From positions 186,001-250,000 of the forward strand of contig NZ_JAMBNP010000006.1 in NCBI RefSeq assembly GCF_023715145.1: DNA of 64,000 nt, written 5' to 3'. The notes beneath the pieces were generated by a model. It ran no database searches. It saw nothing but the letters and a program-made list of their open reading frames with translations, and was not told the DNA's origin. Shown here in pieces: positions 9,042 through 18,342 of the stretch. Numbering within the stretch: the stretch's first letter is position 1; each line of letters opens with the position of its first letter. This DNA is from Paenibacillus glycanilyticus (GTDB lineage: Bacteria > Bacillota > Bacilli > Paenibacillales > Paenibacillaceae). The translations under genes and the position numbers were made by a program.

Positions 9042-9767
9042 TTAGGCGTTGCCTTTGATTGGCTCGAGCGGCTGATGGTTGCCGCGGACCGGCTTGCCTG
9101 CTTGCGATGGCGCCGCCCACTTCACGCCGTTGCGGATAATCTGCAGCACATGCTCGTGGTAATAAGTCGGGTGCGTCTCATGCCCGGGGCGGAAGTAGAA
9201 TACTTTGCCTTGGCCGCGGAAGAAGGTGCAGCCGCTGCGGAATACTTCTCCGCCTTCGAACCAGCTGACGAATACAAGCTCATCCGGAGCCGGAATGTCG
9301 AAGTGCTCGCCGTACATTTCCTCATGATCAATCGTTACGTATTCCGGAATGCCTGCCGCAATCGGATGGGCCGGATTAACGGTCCAGATCCGTTCTTTCT
9401 CGCCCGCTTCGCGCCATTTCAGATCGCAGCCGGTACCCATCAGCTTTTTGAAAATTTTGGAGAAGTGACCGGAGTGCAGCACAATAAGGCCCATGCCGTC
9501 CATAACCCGCTGATGAACCCGTTCCACGATAGCGTCGTCTACGCGGTCATGACCCATATGTCCCCACCAGATCAATACGTCGGTATTGTTCAGCTTTTCC
9601 TCGGTCAGGCCATGCTCAGGCTCTTCCAGGGTTGCGGTTTGAACCTCGATCTCCTCGGAACGGATCCCTTGGGCAAGCGCGTTATGTATGCCGTCAGGAT
9701 AAATGCTTCTTACTTCTTCATGCTCTTTCTCATGCAAAAACTCATTCCATACGGTTACCTTTACCAT
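9042..9767 (-). CDS. ThuA-like domain protein
   Basis: A 241-residue protein matching the ThuA (trehalose utilisation) family, a class I glutamine-amidotransferase-like fold. Visible markers are [12 protein letters not shown], the nucleophile-elbow-like [12 protein letters not shown] and the late [14 protein letters not shown]. In rhizobia ThuA works with ThuB in disaccharide catabolism, probably on a keto-sugar intermediate. The exact reaction here is not known, and no ThuB-like partner is adjacent. It lies within a run of minus-strand genes with a 15-base gap to the DUF456 gene. Confidence 0.8.
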   Translation of the reverse strand: MVKVTVWNEFLHEKEHEEVRSIYPDGIHNALAQGIRSEEIEVQTATLEEPEHGLTEEKLNNTDVLIWWGHMGHDRVDDAIVERVHQRVMDGMGLIVLHSGHFSKIFKKLMGTGCDLKWREAGEKERIWTVNPAHPIAAGIPEYVTIDHEEMYGEHFDIPAPDELVFVSWFEGGEVFRSGCTFFRGQGKVFYFRPGHETHPTYYHEHVLQIIRNGVKWAAPSQAGKPVRGNHQPLEPIKGNA

Positions 9768-9782
9768 TTCCTGTTCATCTCC

Positions 9783-10268
9783 CTAGTTGGACATTAGCCA
9801 AATAATAAATAACACGATCATTGCTGCTTGTAAAATGATTTTGACAACGACGCTGGTTAACAAGCCAACCAGCGAGCCGATGCCGACCTTAAACGATTTC
9901 TCAATATTGGAGCCAACCGCCAGCTCGCCAATCACAGCCCCGGCAAACGGACCAATAATAAGACCAAAGGCGGGAATGACGAAGGGACCAAGTATAAGTC
10001 CGATCGTACTGCCTATAATGGACGCCTTGGAGCCCCCGAACCGATGAACGCCCCAAGCGCTGACCGCATGGTCGGCTATGACCAGAACGATCAGAATCAA
10101 GGTCTGTACCGTCCAGAATACCCAGCCAAACGGCTCAAACGAGAAGAAGAAGCCGTATACGAAGAAAGCGCCGTATATGGCAAATACTCCCGGCAGAATC
10201 GGCCAGATCGCTCCGGCCATCCCGACAACAAATAAGATTACGACCAGCGACCAGCCTAAAATATCCAC
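9783..10268 (-). CDS. DUF456 family membrane protein
   Basis: A 161-residue protein with four or five hydrophobic segments and the glycine-rich motifs of DUF456 (GSTIGLILGPF, GLIIGPFAGAVIGEL). The function of the family is not known. It lies 7 bases downstream of the HAD gene, so the two are probably cotranscribed. Confidence 0.8.
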   Translation of the reverse strand: MDILGWSLVVILFVVGMAGAIWPILPGVFAIYGAFFVYGFFFSFEPFGWVFWTVQTLILIVLVIADHAVSAWGVHRFGGSKASIIGSTIGLILGPFVIPAFGLIIGPFAGAVIGELAVGSNIEKSFKVGIGSLVGLLTSVVVKIILQAAMIVLFIIWLMSN

Positions 10269-10275
10269 TTAGGCA

Positions 10276-11028
10276 TCAACCTTTCAATACATATTGTTTG
10301 ATGATTTCGGCGACGCCGTTCTCGTTGTTGGAGAGCGTCACCACATCGGCCGCATCCTTTACCGCCTGCTGCGCATTGCCCATTGCTACCCCAAGTCCCG
10401 CTTCACGGATAGCGGCAATATCGTTCAAGCTGTCTCCCGCAGCGATCACCTGCGACATCTCGATGCCAAGCATCGTGCATAACTCACGGATTGCGCTGGC
10501 TTTCGTGATGCCTTTGGCATTCAGCTCCAGGTTCTGCGGGGAAGAATTCGTAATCTCCAGCGCGTCCCATTCCGTTACTTCATCCAGGATGCGGCCCCGA
10601 ACAGCATCGTCTTCCGTGTAGTAACCGAACTTCAGCCAATGATGGTCTTCGTACGTCGTCGACGGATCAATCCATTTCTCCAGATTGTAAATCCCGTTCG
10701 TCGAATAGGCCCAAAACCAGGTTCCCTCATGCTTCAGCGCCAGCTCATGCAGCTGCTTGATGTAGACCGAGCTAAGCAATGTGCGTTTGTGAAGCACATG
10801 AGGCTTTTGCCAGATCTCGCTGCCGTTGACCGTAATCATCGGCGTCTCCAGCTTCAGTTGTTCCGCAAAAGGAAGCGCTCCGCGGAAGCCCCTGCCCGTT
10901 GAGAAGCTGACGGTAATGCCGGCATCAAGCGCCCGCTGGATCCATTCTGCGTTCTCTTTGCTGATCTCGCTTTGCTCGTTCAGCAAAGTGCCATCCATGT
11001 CCAGTGCTACTAATTTGTAATTCCCCAT
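10276..11028 (-). CDS. Cof-type HAD-IIB phosphatase
   Basis: A 250-residue haloacid dehalogenase-type hydrolase. Motif I is DMDGTLLN near residue 10, motif II is the T of SFSTGRG, and motif IV is GDSLND near the C-terminus, with a large C2B cap between. Such enzymes dephosphorylate sugar phosphates, flavin or PLP-type small molecules; the substrate is open. The ATG at 11028 is chosen because GAGGA lies 8 bases upstream and the DMDGT motif then sits at the usual distance. An upstream in-frame ATG at 11073 would add 15 unmatched residues. Confidence 0.85.
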   Translation of the reverse strand: MGNYKLVALDMDGTLLNEQSEISKENAEWIQRALDAGITVSFSTGRGFRGALPFAEQLKLETPMITVNGSEIWQKPHVLHKRTLLSSVYIKQLHELALKHEGTWFWAYSTNGIYNLEKWIDPSTTYEDHHWLKFGYYTEDDAVRGRILDEVTEWDALEITNSSPQNLELNAKGITKASAIRELCTMLGIEMSQVIAAGDSLNDIAAIREAGLGVAMGNAQQAVKDAADVVTLSNNENGVAEIIKQYVLKG

Positions 11029-11176
11029 GAGTGAATCCTCCTGCCTAGTTTCTACTATGCAATATTTTAGCACAGATTAGGGAGATTCCAAATGAAGCAG
11101 TTTTAAAAACCGCCTAATGTACTAAACGTTGGGACGATCGGGAAGGGTTCAATTCATATTGCAAGCTAGTCCAAAC

Positions 11177-11216
11177 GCAAAAAATGCCCCGCCCCTTGTT
11201 ATAAGGAGCGGGGCTT
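11177..11216 (-). terminator. Terminator of the metal ABC transporter operon
   Basis: GCCCCGC...AAGG and CCTT...GCGGGGC arms, with a T-rich tail (ATTTTTTG) on the minus strand, start 6 bases after the permease stop. Confidence 0.85.
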
Positions 11217-11222
11217 TGCAGC

Positions 11223-12095
11223 TTAAGCCGCAAGCTTACGAAGGCGAAGCTTCTTCGCAACGATGCCGTGAGACGGCGAGAACAGGAAGGCCAACGCGAA
11301 CAGCACCGCTGCCGCGCATACGATACAGCCTGCGATCGAGGCATCCAGCATAACGGCAGCGCCGTATCCGCCAAAGACGCTCAGAATGCCCACGCCAACG
11401 CTGAGCAGAATCATAACGCTCAAACGGTCGGTCAGCAGATAAGCGGTAGCTGCCGGAATGATCAGCATCCCTACGACCAGAATCGCTCCCACGCTTTCGA
11501 AGGAGCTTACGGTTGCCATCGATACCAAGCCCATCAGGAGGTAATGGAACAGCGCAACCGGAATACCGCAAGCGGCAGCAAGCGCGGGATCGAAGGAGCA
11601 AAGCTTGAACTGCTTATAGAACAAGGAGATCACCGTAACGATAATGATCAGAGTCACGCCTAGCAGCCATACCGCTTTTGGCCCCAGATCAACCCCGTTT
11701 ACAATCCAGGTGTTCCAATGCACGTAAGCGATCTCGCCGTAAAGAATCGCATCCTGGTCCAAATGCACCTGTCTGGCAAACAAGCTGACCAACAGGACGC
11801 CTATCGCGAACAGGGCGGTAAATACGACCCCGATAGAAGCATCCGCCTGCACCCCTTTATTCTGAAACAGCTGAATGAGGAATACCGCGAACAACCCGCA
11901 GGCCATGGCAGCTACCATCATAAGAAGAGAATCGCGGGAGCCGCTGAGCAGAAACGCGATGACGATGCCCGGCATGACGGAATGGCTGATGGCGTCGCCG
12001 ATCATGGCCATTTTGCGCAGAACAAGGAAGGTGCCGAGGATACCGCTGCAAGCCGCAACCAGCACCCCGGTCAACAAGATCCAGAAATCGCTCAT
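11223..12095 (-). CDS. Metal ABC transporter permease (MntD/TroD type)
   Basis: A 290-residue ABC-3 family permease with about eight membrane segments; the helices around GDAISHSVMPGIVIAF and the late AATAYLLTDRL motif are typical. It imports Mn(II), Zn(II) or a related ion with the second permease, ATPase and binding protein encoded upstream. Its start overlaps the stop of the preceding permease by 4 bases (12092-12095). It is the last gene of the operon, followed by a strong terminator. Metal specificity is not readable with certainty; a manganese importer is favoured by the Mnt-like order and the operator. Confidence 0.88.
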   Translation of the reverse strand: MSDFWILLTGVLVAACSGILGTFLVLRKMAMIGDAISHSVMPGIVIAFLLSGSRDSLLMMVAAMACGLFAVFLIQLFQNKGVQADASIGVVFTALFAIGVLLVSLFARQVHLDQDAILYGEIAYVHWNTWIVNGVDLGPKAVWLLGVTLIIIVTVISLFYKQFKLCSFDPALAAACGIPVALFHYLLMGLVSMATVSSFESVGAILVVGMLIIPAATAYLLTDRLSVMILLSVGVGILSVFGGYGAAVMLDASIAGCIVCAAAVLFALAFLFSPSHGIVAKKLRLRKLAA

Positions 12096-13048
12096 AATGC
12101 CGCCTCCTTGTTAATCCGCTCATCCACAGAAGCCGTTGCCGCCTGCTCCTCGTAACCGAAGCCAAGCGTCCGCTTCATTCGCTGCTGCACCAGTCTGCGT
12201 ACGATGATCCCGCGCTTTGTGCCAAACAAAAGGGAGACTCCAAACAGCGCCGTTGCCGCGAGCACGGTAAGCGGTCCTGTCGGCAGGCTGTCTCCGGTCG
12301 AGCTGACGATCGCACCCGTTGCGCCGCTAAGCGCTCCGAATATGCCGGATACGACAACCATCACGCCAAGCCGGTCCGTCCAGTACCGCGCGGAAACCGC
12401 CGGAGTAATGATCAGGGAAGCAACCAGGATTACCCCAACCGCCTGAATGCCCACAACAACCGCAACAACCATCAGGAGCATCAGCAGCTGCTCGAAAAAA
12501 GCAACCGGGTAACCGATCCCCTTGGCAAAGCCCGGGTCAAAGGATACCAGCTTAAACTGTTTAAATAGAAGATAGCAGACGCTCACCAGAATAAGACTGA
12601 CGATTGACAGGGTAAGAACGTCGGAACCCACCATCGACGCCGCCTGCCCAAACAAAAATTTATCTAGTCCCGCTTGATTGCCGTACCCTCCATGCTGCAC
12701 AAGGGTGAGCAGCACAATGCCAAGACCAAAAAAGGAGGATAATACGATACCCATTGCCGCATCATGCTTAATGCGCGAATGCCGCGTAATCCAGCCGATG
12801 CCAAAGGTTGCCGCCACGCCCGCAAGGCCAGCGCCAATCAGGAAGTACATAATGGACTTCGTACCGGTCAGCATAAAAGCGATGCATATGCCCGGCAATG
12901 CCGCGTGAGCAAGCGTATCGCCCATCAGGCTTTGCTTCCGCAAATAAGAGAAACAACCGATAATGCCGCTGCTAAGGCCAAGTAGTGTACAGCTGATCAG
13001 GATCCACTGCATGTTTGGATCCTGGAGAAGCGTCCATAACGTATTCAT
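12092..13048 (-). CDS. Metal ABC transporter permease (MntC/TroC type)
   Basis: A 318-residue ABC-3 family permease with the conserved GDTLAHAALPGICIAF segment and SARYWTDRLGVM near the C-terminus. It is paralogous to the next permease; the two form the heteromeric membrane channel. The tail of about 50 residues beyond the last helix is cytoplasmic and basic, then acidic. It overlaps the next gene by 4 bases and sits 10 bases after the ATPase gene, so the operon is tightly coupled. Confidence 0.88.
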   Translation of the reverse strand: MNTLWTLLQDPNMQWILISCTLLGLSSGIIGCFSYLRKQSLMGDTLAHAALPGICIAFMLTGTKSIMYFLIGAGLAGVAATFGIGWITRHSRIKHDAAMGIVLSSFFGLGIVLLTLVQHGGYGNQAGLDKFLFGQAASMVGSDVLTLSIVSLILVSVCYLLFKQFKLVSFDPGFAKGIGYPVAFFEQLLMLLMVVAVVVGIQAVGVILVASLIITPAVSARYWTDRLGVMVVVSGIFGALSGATGAIVSSTGDSLPTGPLTVLAATALFGVSLLFGTKRGIIVRRLVQQRMKRTLGFGYEEQAATASVDERINKEAAL

Positions 13049-13058
13049 CTCCGCTCAC

Positions 13059-13877
13059 TCACCCTTTCGTGTTGTCCGTCTTCACCAGGCTGTTCCGGTC
13101 GAGGAACGCCAATCGGCCGCCGTAAGTATGCTGCAGCAATTCTTGTGTAAATACATCCTTGGTCTTGCCGTAAGCGACCAGCTCCACGTTCAGAAGAAGC
13201 ACAGAATCGAAATATTCCTCCACGGTTGCAAGATCATGATGAACGACAATTACGGTCTTCCCTTGCTGCTTCAGCTCCTGAAGCAATGTAATAATAGCCT
13301 TCTCCGTTGCCGCATCAACCCCTGCGAACGGTTCATCCATGAAGTACAGGCTTGCATCCTGCGCAAGCGCCCGCGCGAGGAATACCCGCTGCTGCTGTCC
13401 CCCGGACAGCTGACTGATCTGGCGGGATGCAAAGTCCGCCATGCCTACCTTCGCCAGACATTCCATCGCAATGGCGCGCTCCTTCGCTCCAGGTCGTCCA
13501 AACAAGCCCAGATGGCCGTACCGGCCCATCATAACGACATCAAGCGCATTCGTCGGGAAATCCCAGTCCACGGACTCGCGCTGCGGCACGTAGCCGACCA
13601 GCCTGCGCTGCTGTTTATAAGGCTTTCCGTATACAAGCACCTCGCCGCTAAGGCGGGGAATAAGACCAAGAACTGCCTTCATCATCGTGGACTTGCCGGC
13701 GCCGTTAGGCCCGATAACCCCAATGAGCTCACCCTCCGTCACGGTGAAGGAGACGCCGCGTAATACCGGTTTCTTCTGATAGGCTGCGCTCAGCCCGCTG
13801 ACCGTTAACGGAGGTGCGGCTGCCTCCCGCTCCATTACAGATGCTGTTGACTGTACCTTTGCTTTTGACATCACCAT
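13059..13877 (-). CDS. Metal ABC transporter ATPase (MntB/TroB type)
   Basis: A 272-residue ABC ATPase. Walker A is GPNGAGKST, the Q-loop region is GYVPQRESVDWDFP (typical of metal importers), the signature is LSGGQQQR, Walker B ends LYFMDEP, and the switch histidine is in VHHD. It energises the two downstream permeases. The N-terminal 25 residues before the ABC domain are low-complexity. Several closely spaced GTG/ATG starts exist at 13871-13880; the ATG at 13877, five bases after GGAAAGG, is chosen. Confidence 0.9.
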   Translation of the reverse strand: MVMSKAKVQSTASVMEREAAAPPLTVSGLSAAYQKKPVLRGVSFTVTEGELIGVIGPNGAGKSTMMKAVLGLIPRLSGEVLVYGKPYKQQRRLVGYVPQRESVDWDFPTNALDVVMMGRYGHLGLFGRPGAKERAIAMECLAKVGMADFASRQISQLSGGQQQRVFLARALAQDASLYFMDEPFAGVDAATEKAIITLLQELKQQGKTVIVVHHDLATVEEYFDSVLLLNVELVAYGKTKDVFTQELLQHTYGGRLAFLDRNSLVKTDNTKG

Positions 13878-13893
13878 CACTGCCTTTCCGTAG

Positions 13894-14859
13894 TTATTTC
13901 AATGCCTTAACAACCGTATCCACATTATGCTTAACCATGCCGATATAGGTGCCTTCCTCCGTCCCCGCTTCCCCCATCGCATCGGAGAACAGCTCGCCTC
14001 CGATCGCCACCTCATGCCCCATCGAACGTGCGCCTTCAATAACCGACTCGATGGCTTTCTTCGGCACGCTGGACTCGATAAAGACCGCTTTGATCTTGTT
14101 CTCGACCAGGAAGTCGCGAAGGGAGCTGACATCCTTGGAACCGTACTCGGACATCGTGTTCATCCCCTGGAGACCCGTTACCTCCAGCCCGTACTCATCG
14201 CCGAAATAGCCAAAGGCATCATGCGCGGTAACGAGAATTCTTCTCTCCTTGGGAATGGTCGCAATTTGCTCGCTCGCATACCGGTCGAGCTCTTCCAGTT
14301 GTGCAATATATGCGGCTGCGCGCTCCTTGTAGCCCTCGGCATGTTCAGGATCCTTCTCGATCAGGGAGTCGCGGATAACCTCGGTTGCCGAAATCCACAT
14401 CTTCACGTTGAACCAGATATGCGGGTCATGAGATTGGCTTCCGCCGCCGGGGAATGACCTCAGCTGCGACTCCGGAATACGGGAAGAGATCGCAACGGTT
14501 GGTTTGCGCTTCTCCAGCTTCTCGAACATCTCCGCCATTTTTCCTTCCAAATGAAGCCCGTTATAAAAAATAATGTCCGCCTGGTCCAGCTTCTTCACAT
14601 CGCCATAAGACGCCTTATACAAATGCGGGTCAACGCCCGCCCCCATCAGGCCGGTTACAGCAACATCCTCACCGCCTACTTCCTGGGCCACATCCGCAAT
14701 CATGCCGGTAGTAGCCGTAACCTTAAGCTTGCCGCTTCCTGCGCCGCCGGCATCCTGCCCGGCTCCGCAGCCCGCCATCAGAAGTGCACTTAACGCCAGA
14801 AATAAAATGGTCATTATGAACCGCTTAATTGCGGAGTTTGGCTTTTTGGGTAGCCGCAT
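13894..14859 (-). CDS. Metal-binding lipoprotein of ABC importer (MntA/TroA type)
   Basis: A 321-residue cluster A-I solute-binding protein. The signal peptide ends in the lipobox LLMAGC (C31). Metal ligands expected for the family are visible: His in DPHLY, His in DPHIWF, Glu in FIESSVP and Asp in LFSDAMG. This 2-His, Glu, Asp set is typical of Mn/Zn/Fe TroA-like proteins. It captures the ion outside the cell and delivers it to the permeases. It is the first gene of the operon, which favours direct metal-responsive control through the site at 14906-14922. Confidence 0.9.
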   Translation of the reverse strand: MRLPKKPNSAIKRFIMTILFLALSALLMAGCGAGQDAGGAGSGKLKVTATTGMIADVAQEVGGEDVAVTGLMGAGVDPHLYKASYGDVKKLDQADIIFYNGLHLEGKMAEMFEKLEKRKPTVAISSRIPESQLRSFPGGGSQSHDPHIWFNVKMWISATEVIRDSLIEKDPEHAEGYKERAAAYIAQLEELDRYASEQIATIPKERRILVTAHDAFGYFGDEYGLEVTGLQGMNTMSEYGSKDVSSLRDFLVENKIKAVFIESSVPKKAIESVIEGARSMGHEVAIGGELFSDAMGEAGTEEGTYIGMVKHNVDTVVKALK

Positions 14860-14905
14860 AACCTTTCCCCCATCCTTATGTGTGCCTATTTTGCCTGGAC
14901 GAACA

Positions 14906-14922
14906 TTAGTTAGCCTTACGCC
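14906..14922 (-). promoter_or_regulatory. Candidate DtxR/MntR-family operator
   Basis: TTAGTTAGCCTTACGCC lies about 50 bases upstream of the binding-protein start. Its centre GTTAGCCTTAC differs by one base from the GTTAGCCTAAC half of the DtxR consensus. MntR regulates such operons in Bacillus. The other half-site is poor. Confidence 0.4.
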
Positions 14923-14999
14923 TCTTTTTTTATTTTATTCAAAAGTGTTTCTCTGATGCAACATTTTTTACGAAATTTGTTTAAAAAAGTTTCAAAAAA

Positions 15000-15052
15000 A
15001 AAAAAGCCGTTCCCAAAGATTCTCTTTTCGAATCTCCGGAAACGGCTTTTTA
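15000..15052 (-). terminator. Terminator of the PBP gene
   Basis: AAAAGCCGTT and AACGGCTTTT arms with an inner GAGATTC/GAATCT stem and a long T-run on the minus strand, starting 12 bases after the PBP stop. Confidence 0.85.
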
Positions 15053-15064
15053 TGGCCATCCTTC

Positions 15065-17110
15065 TTACTGATTTGCATTCGTTCCAGCCGTGTTGCCAGC
15101 CGTATTATTCGCCTGATCCTTCAGCTTGCCCGGCGTACCGTTCAAGCCAACCTCGTAATCATACGCGTCAAAAATTTTCCGCGCAATCGGAGCCGCGCCC
15201 CAGCCGCCAAACTCGCCATCCGGCACAATAACCGCAACGGCCAGCTTCGGATTCTCTCTAGGCGCATAAGCGATAAATACCGCGTTATCCGCACGGCGGC
15301 CCGCTACGTCGGATTGGGCTGTACCTGTTTTTCTCTCAAACGTGTACGATACCCCGTCAAAGCCTTGTACGTTAACCCGGGACATGCCGTCCTCGATCTC
15401 GTTCCAATAAGCGTCGGGGAAATCAACGGTATTGAGCACTTCAGGCTTGAAGGTCTGAACAACCTTTCCGTCCGCGTCTTTAATCTGGCTCACGAATTGG
15501 GGCTTCATCCGCTTGCCGTGATTCGCCAGCATAGACGCGTATTGCGCCAGCTGCAGCGTGGTGTAACGCGCCTGTTGACCAAAGGCAGCCCGCACCAAGG
15601 CAGACTGGGCGCTGGCCGTTTCAGTTTCGTGATAGTAGTCAATGGTGCCTTTGGATTCGCCTCGCAGACCGCTTCCGGTCAAGACGCCAAGTCCAAATTG
15701 CTTCATGTATTTATCCCACACATCGACGCCTTTTTTGCCGTATTTCTCATACATATTGTTGCCTACCATCTTCGCCATAAACGGGTTGGAGGAATGGGCA
15801 ATCGCCGATGCCGGGTCCAGCAAGCCGTAAGCATGGTTCGAGGCGTTGCCAATCCGTACTTCGTGGCCCTTGGCACCAAAGAAGAAGGCGCCATTATCGA
15901 CATACGTGCTTCTTGTCGTGAACAACTTTTCATTTAAGCCGATCAGAATGGACAAAGGCTTCATGGTCGAGCCTGGAGGAACCAGGGACGACGGATGCTG
16001 ATTCCGCTCTTTGTCGGTTTCGTAGTGGGGGAATACCTCTCTGATCGTACCGTTGTTCAGAACGGATTCGAAGTTTTTGTAGTCTTCGTTGCTGATCTTG
16101 CCGCCAAACCAAATGTTCGGGTCGTAATCCGGCATGCTCGCCATTGAGATAACCTTGCCCGTATTTACTTCCATCGCAACGGCAAAGCCGATTTTCGCGT
16201 ATTCGGCGCGTTCAGACTTGATCGACGACGTGCTGATTTTATGAATCTGATCAACAATAGCCTGTTCCGTCGTTAATTGCACATTCCGGTTAATCGTCAA
16301 ATACAGATCGTCGCCCTTCTTCGGGTTCGTAATCTGTACGGGCCCGATAATCCGTTCCGCGTTATTAACCGGATACGTCTTCAGGCCGTTCTTGCCCCGC
16401 AAAATATCTTGGTACATATATTCCAGACCGTCGTAGCCGACATCTTCATCGTCCAGGTATTGAAGCTGCGGATCGTCTTCATTCCCTTTATCCTTGTAGA
16501 AATCAAGCGATTCGCGAACGCCTTTGAACTTCTTCAAATAGCCGACAAGCTGCACCGCTACCGTATCCTCCGTGTAGTTGCGGACGCTTTCTTCCACGAT
16601 ATCGATCCCTTTGAATTCGGCTTTGTGCTCGCTAAAGTAGGCAATTTCTTTATTGGTTAGACCGGTTTTTATGCGCCTTGGAGTAGAAATCGTATTTCTG
16701 CGGAAGTCCAGGTCCATTTGCCGAATAATGTCTTCATCCGTCAATTGCTTCTTCGGATCCGGATCACCGAACTCCTTAAATACGGCGGCAAGCTTCGCGG
16801 CAATCGCTTCCGCATCCCCATCCTTGAAATCAGGAGAGATCGTGAAATAAAGCGACTGCGTGGAAGTCGAATAAGCTATCGGAGTACCGGACGAGTCATA
16901 TATATTGCCCCGGATCGGTGCGATCTTGACGCTTCTCGTGCTTTTTTGGCTGCCCTGCGCGCTAAGCTTCGGGCCCTCCACAAACTGCAAAATAGCAAGC
17001 TGAATAATAAGAACGCTAAATAGTCCAAATACGACAAAAAAGAAAAAATTCAATCGAAACGAGAAATGACGCCGATTCGTTATTTCCCGTTTCTGCGGAT
17101 CCTCATGCAA
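15065..17110 (-). CDS. Class B penicillin-binding protein (PBP2/PbpH type)
   Basis: A 681-residue peptidoglycan transpeptidase with a short cytoplasmic N-terminus, a membrane anchor at about residues 20-42, a dimerisation/pedestal domain starting RGNIYD, and a transpeptidase domain. The active-site motifs are STMK (S381), SSN (S440-N442) and KTGTAQ (K594). The pattern suits the elongasome PBP2 (MrdA, PbpA/PbpH) rather than the septal PBP2B, but this is a judgement from overall look. The start is TTG, 6 bases after AGAGGTGA. The C-terminal 20 residues are an Asn/Thr/Ala-rich tail. Confidence 0.9.
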   Translation of the reverse strand: MHEDPQKREITNRRHFSFRLNFFFFVVFGLFSVLIIQLAILQFVEGPKLSAQGSQKSTRSVKIAPIRGNIYDSSGTPIAYSTSTQSLYFTISPDFKDGDAEAIAAKLAAVFKEFGDPDPKKQLTDEDIIRQMDLDFRRNTISTPRRIKTGLTNKEIAYFSEHKAEFKGIDIVEESVRNYTEDTVAVQLVGYLKKFKGVRESLDFYKDKGNEDDPQLQYLDDEDVGYDGLEYMYQDILRGKNGLKTYPVNNAERIIGPVQITNPKKGDDLYLTINRNVQLTTEQAIVDQIHKISTSSIKSERAEYAKIGFAVAMEVNTGKVISMASMPDYDPNIWFGGKISNEDYKNFESVLNNGTIREVFPHYETDKERNQHPSSLVPPGSTMKPLSILIGLNEKLFTTRSTYVDNGAFFFGAKGHEVRIGNASNHAYGLLDPASAIAHSSNPFMAKMVGNNMYEKYGKKGVDVWDKYMKQFGLGVLTGSGLRGESKGTIDYYHETETASAQSALVRAAFGQQARYTTLQLAQYASMLANHGKRMKPQFVSQIKDADGKVVQTFKPEVLNTVDFPDAYWNEIEDGMSRVNVQGFDGVSYTFERKTGTAQSDVAGRRADNAVFIAYAPRENPKLAVAVIVPDGEFGGWGAAPIARKIFDAYDYEVGLNGTPGKLKDQANNTAGNTAGTNANQ

Positions 17111-17138
17111 GCCTGTTCACCTCTTGTCTAAATCTAAC

Positions 17139-18296
17139 TTATACGGCCCGGATATGGGTCTTGTCGAAATCATCCGGATTAAACCAATCGCCGGAAGATG
17201 CCCATGTTGCATCAAGCGGAATCCAGGTGCCATTCTCTCCGCCAATCTTCACTTCGTTCCACGCATGCGGACCGGAGCCTCCGTTCCCGTCCAGTCCCGT
17301 GCCGGTAACAACCTTCACTTCAAGACCGGAAGCGCGTGCCATTACGGCATACAAGCGGGCTACGTCAATACAGACACCTTTGCGGGTATCAAACGTTTCC
17401 TGCGGGTTCTGCTCTTTCCAAACTCCGTTGTCTACATAATTGTTGGCCTTATCCCAATCATACGCGATCCGGCTGCCCAGCCAGTCATACAAGGCATGCG
17501 CCTTGTCCTCCTCGCTGCTCTTGTCCTTCGTAATCTGAAGGGCCGCCTCCTCGATATCCGCAGGAATATTGTAGTCTATGATCTCGTACTTGCGCTGCAG
17601 AACATTCTGGAACTCGGCCTGCACCGCCTCGGCGAGAACGGGTCCGCGTCCGGCCAGCATATCGCCGGCGACCGGCTCAAGCACGGACGATGCCTTCATG
17701 TATAAAGGCGACTGCTGAATGAGATTGGACCACAAGCCATTGGGCGCAAGCGATACGTAAATAAACAAGGCCGCTACAAATACAAAGGCCCGTCCCGCAC
17801 CATGAACCGTCCCGAACACCGCACCTGCGGCACGGCTCGCCGCTCCGCTTCCCGGAAGGCGCTCCCTATTCTCATGTCTGCCGGCTTGCTGCCTGCTCGC
17901 AACAAGCGTCTCCAGCAGCGGCGCAAGGAATGATGCGGCTAACCGGAGGAGCAGATAGGAGAGCAGAAACAGAATTCCGTACCTGAGCAGAGCGAAATCC
18001 CGCAGACTAGTAATAAACGTGTACCAGGCCTGCGATGTTGCACCAAGCTCCCGCTGCGGAACCTCCACATGCGCGCTGAGCCAGTCTGCTGCTCTAGGCG
18101 ATAATTCGCCTGCTATTTTCCCCGCCAGCACCAGACAGACGACCATAATAATGCCGTCCCACACAAAAAAGAAAAGGCGCCTCGCAGAACCCGACGCGCC
18201 TCTTCTCATTCCTTGCAGCAGCGAACCAAGCAGAAGGAGAAGAACGATTAGCGAGACCGGCTCCCAATCCGTTCCTGCGCGAAACCATTCCATCAT
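17139..18296 (-). CDS. CvpA-like membrane domain fused to a transglutaminase-like domain
   Basis: A 385-residue protein. The first 190 residues hold about four membrane helices; the segment AAGAVFGTVHGAGRAFVFV resembles the conserved core of CvpA-family proteins. The C-terminal domain is a transglutaminase/protease-like fold with a complete triad: Cys in GVCIDVARLYA (C309), His in GPHAWNE (H344) and Asp in PLDATW (D362). The catalytic domain probably faces the outside and may act on wall or surface peptides; no substrate is known. The start at 18296 follows AGGAGGGGTGAAC directly. Confidence 0.75.
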   Translation of the reverse strand: MMEWFRAGTDWEPVSLIVLLLLLGSLLQGMRRGASGSARRLFFFVWDGIIMVVCLVLAGKIAGELSPRAADWLSAHVEVPQRELGATSQAWYTFITSLRDFALLRYGILFLLSYLLLRLAASFLAPLLETLVASRQQAGRHENRERLPGSGAASRAAGAVFGTVHGAGRAFVFVAALFIYVSLAPNGLWSNLIQQSPLYMKASSVLEPVAGDMLAGRGPVLAEAVQAEFQNVLQRKYEIIDYNIPADIEEAALQITKDKSSEEDKAHALYDWLGSRIAYDWDKANNYVDNGVWKEQNPQETFDTRKGVCIDVARLYAVMARASGLEVKVVTGTGLDGNGGSGPHAWNEVKIGGENGTWIPLDATWASSGDWFNPDDFDKTHIRAV

Positions 18297-18342
18297 GTTC
18301 ACCCCTCCTTGCCTTTACCTGCTTTGCGTTAATCTTGTCTCT

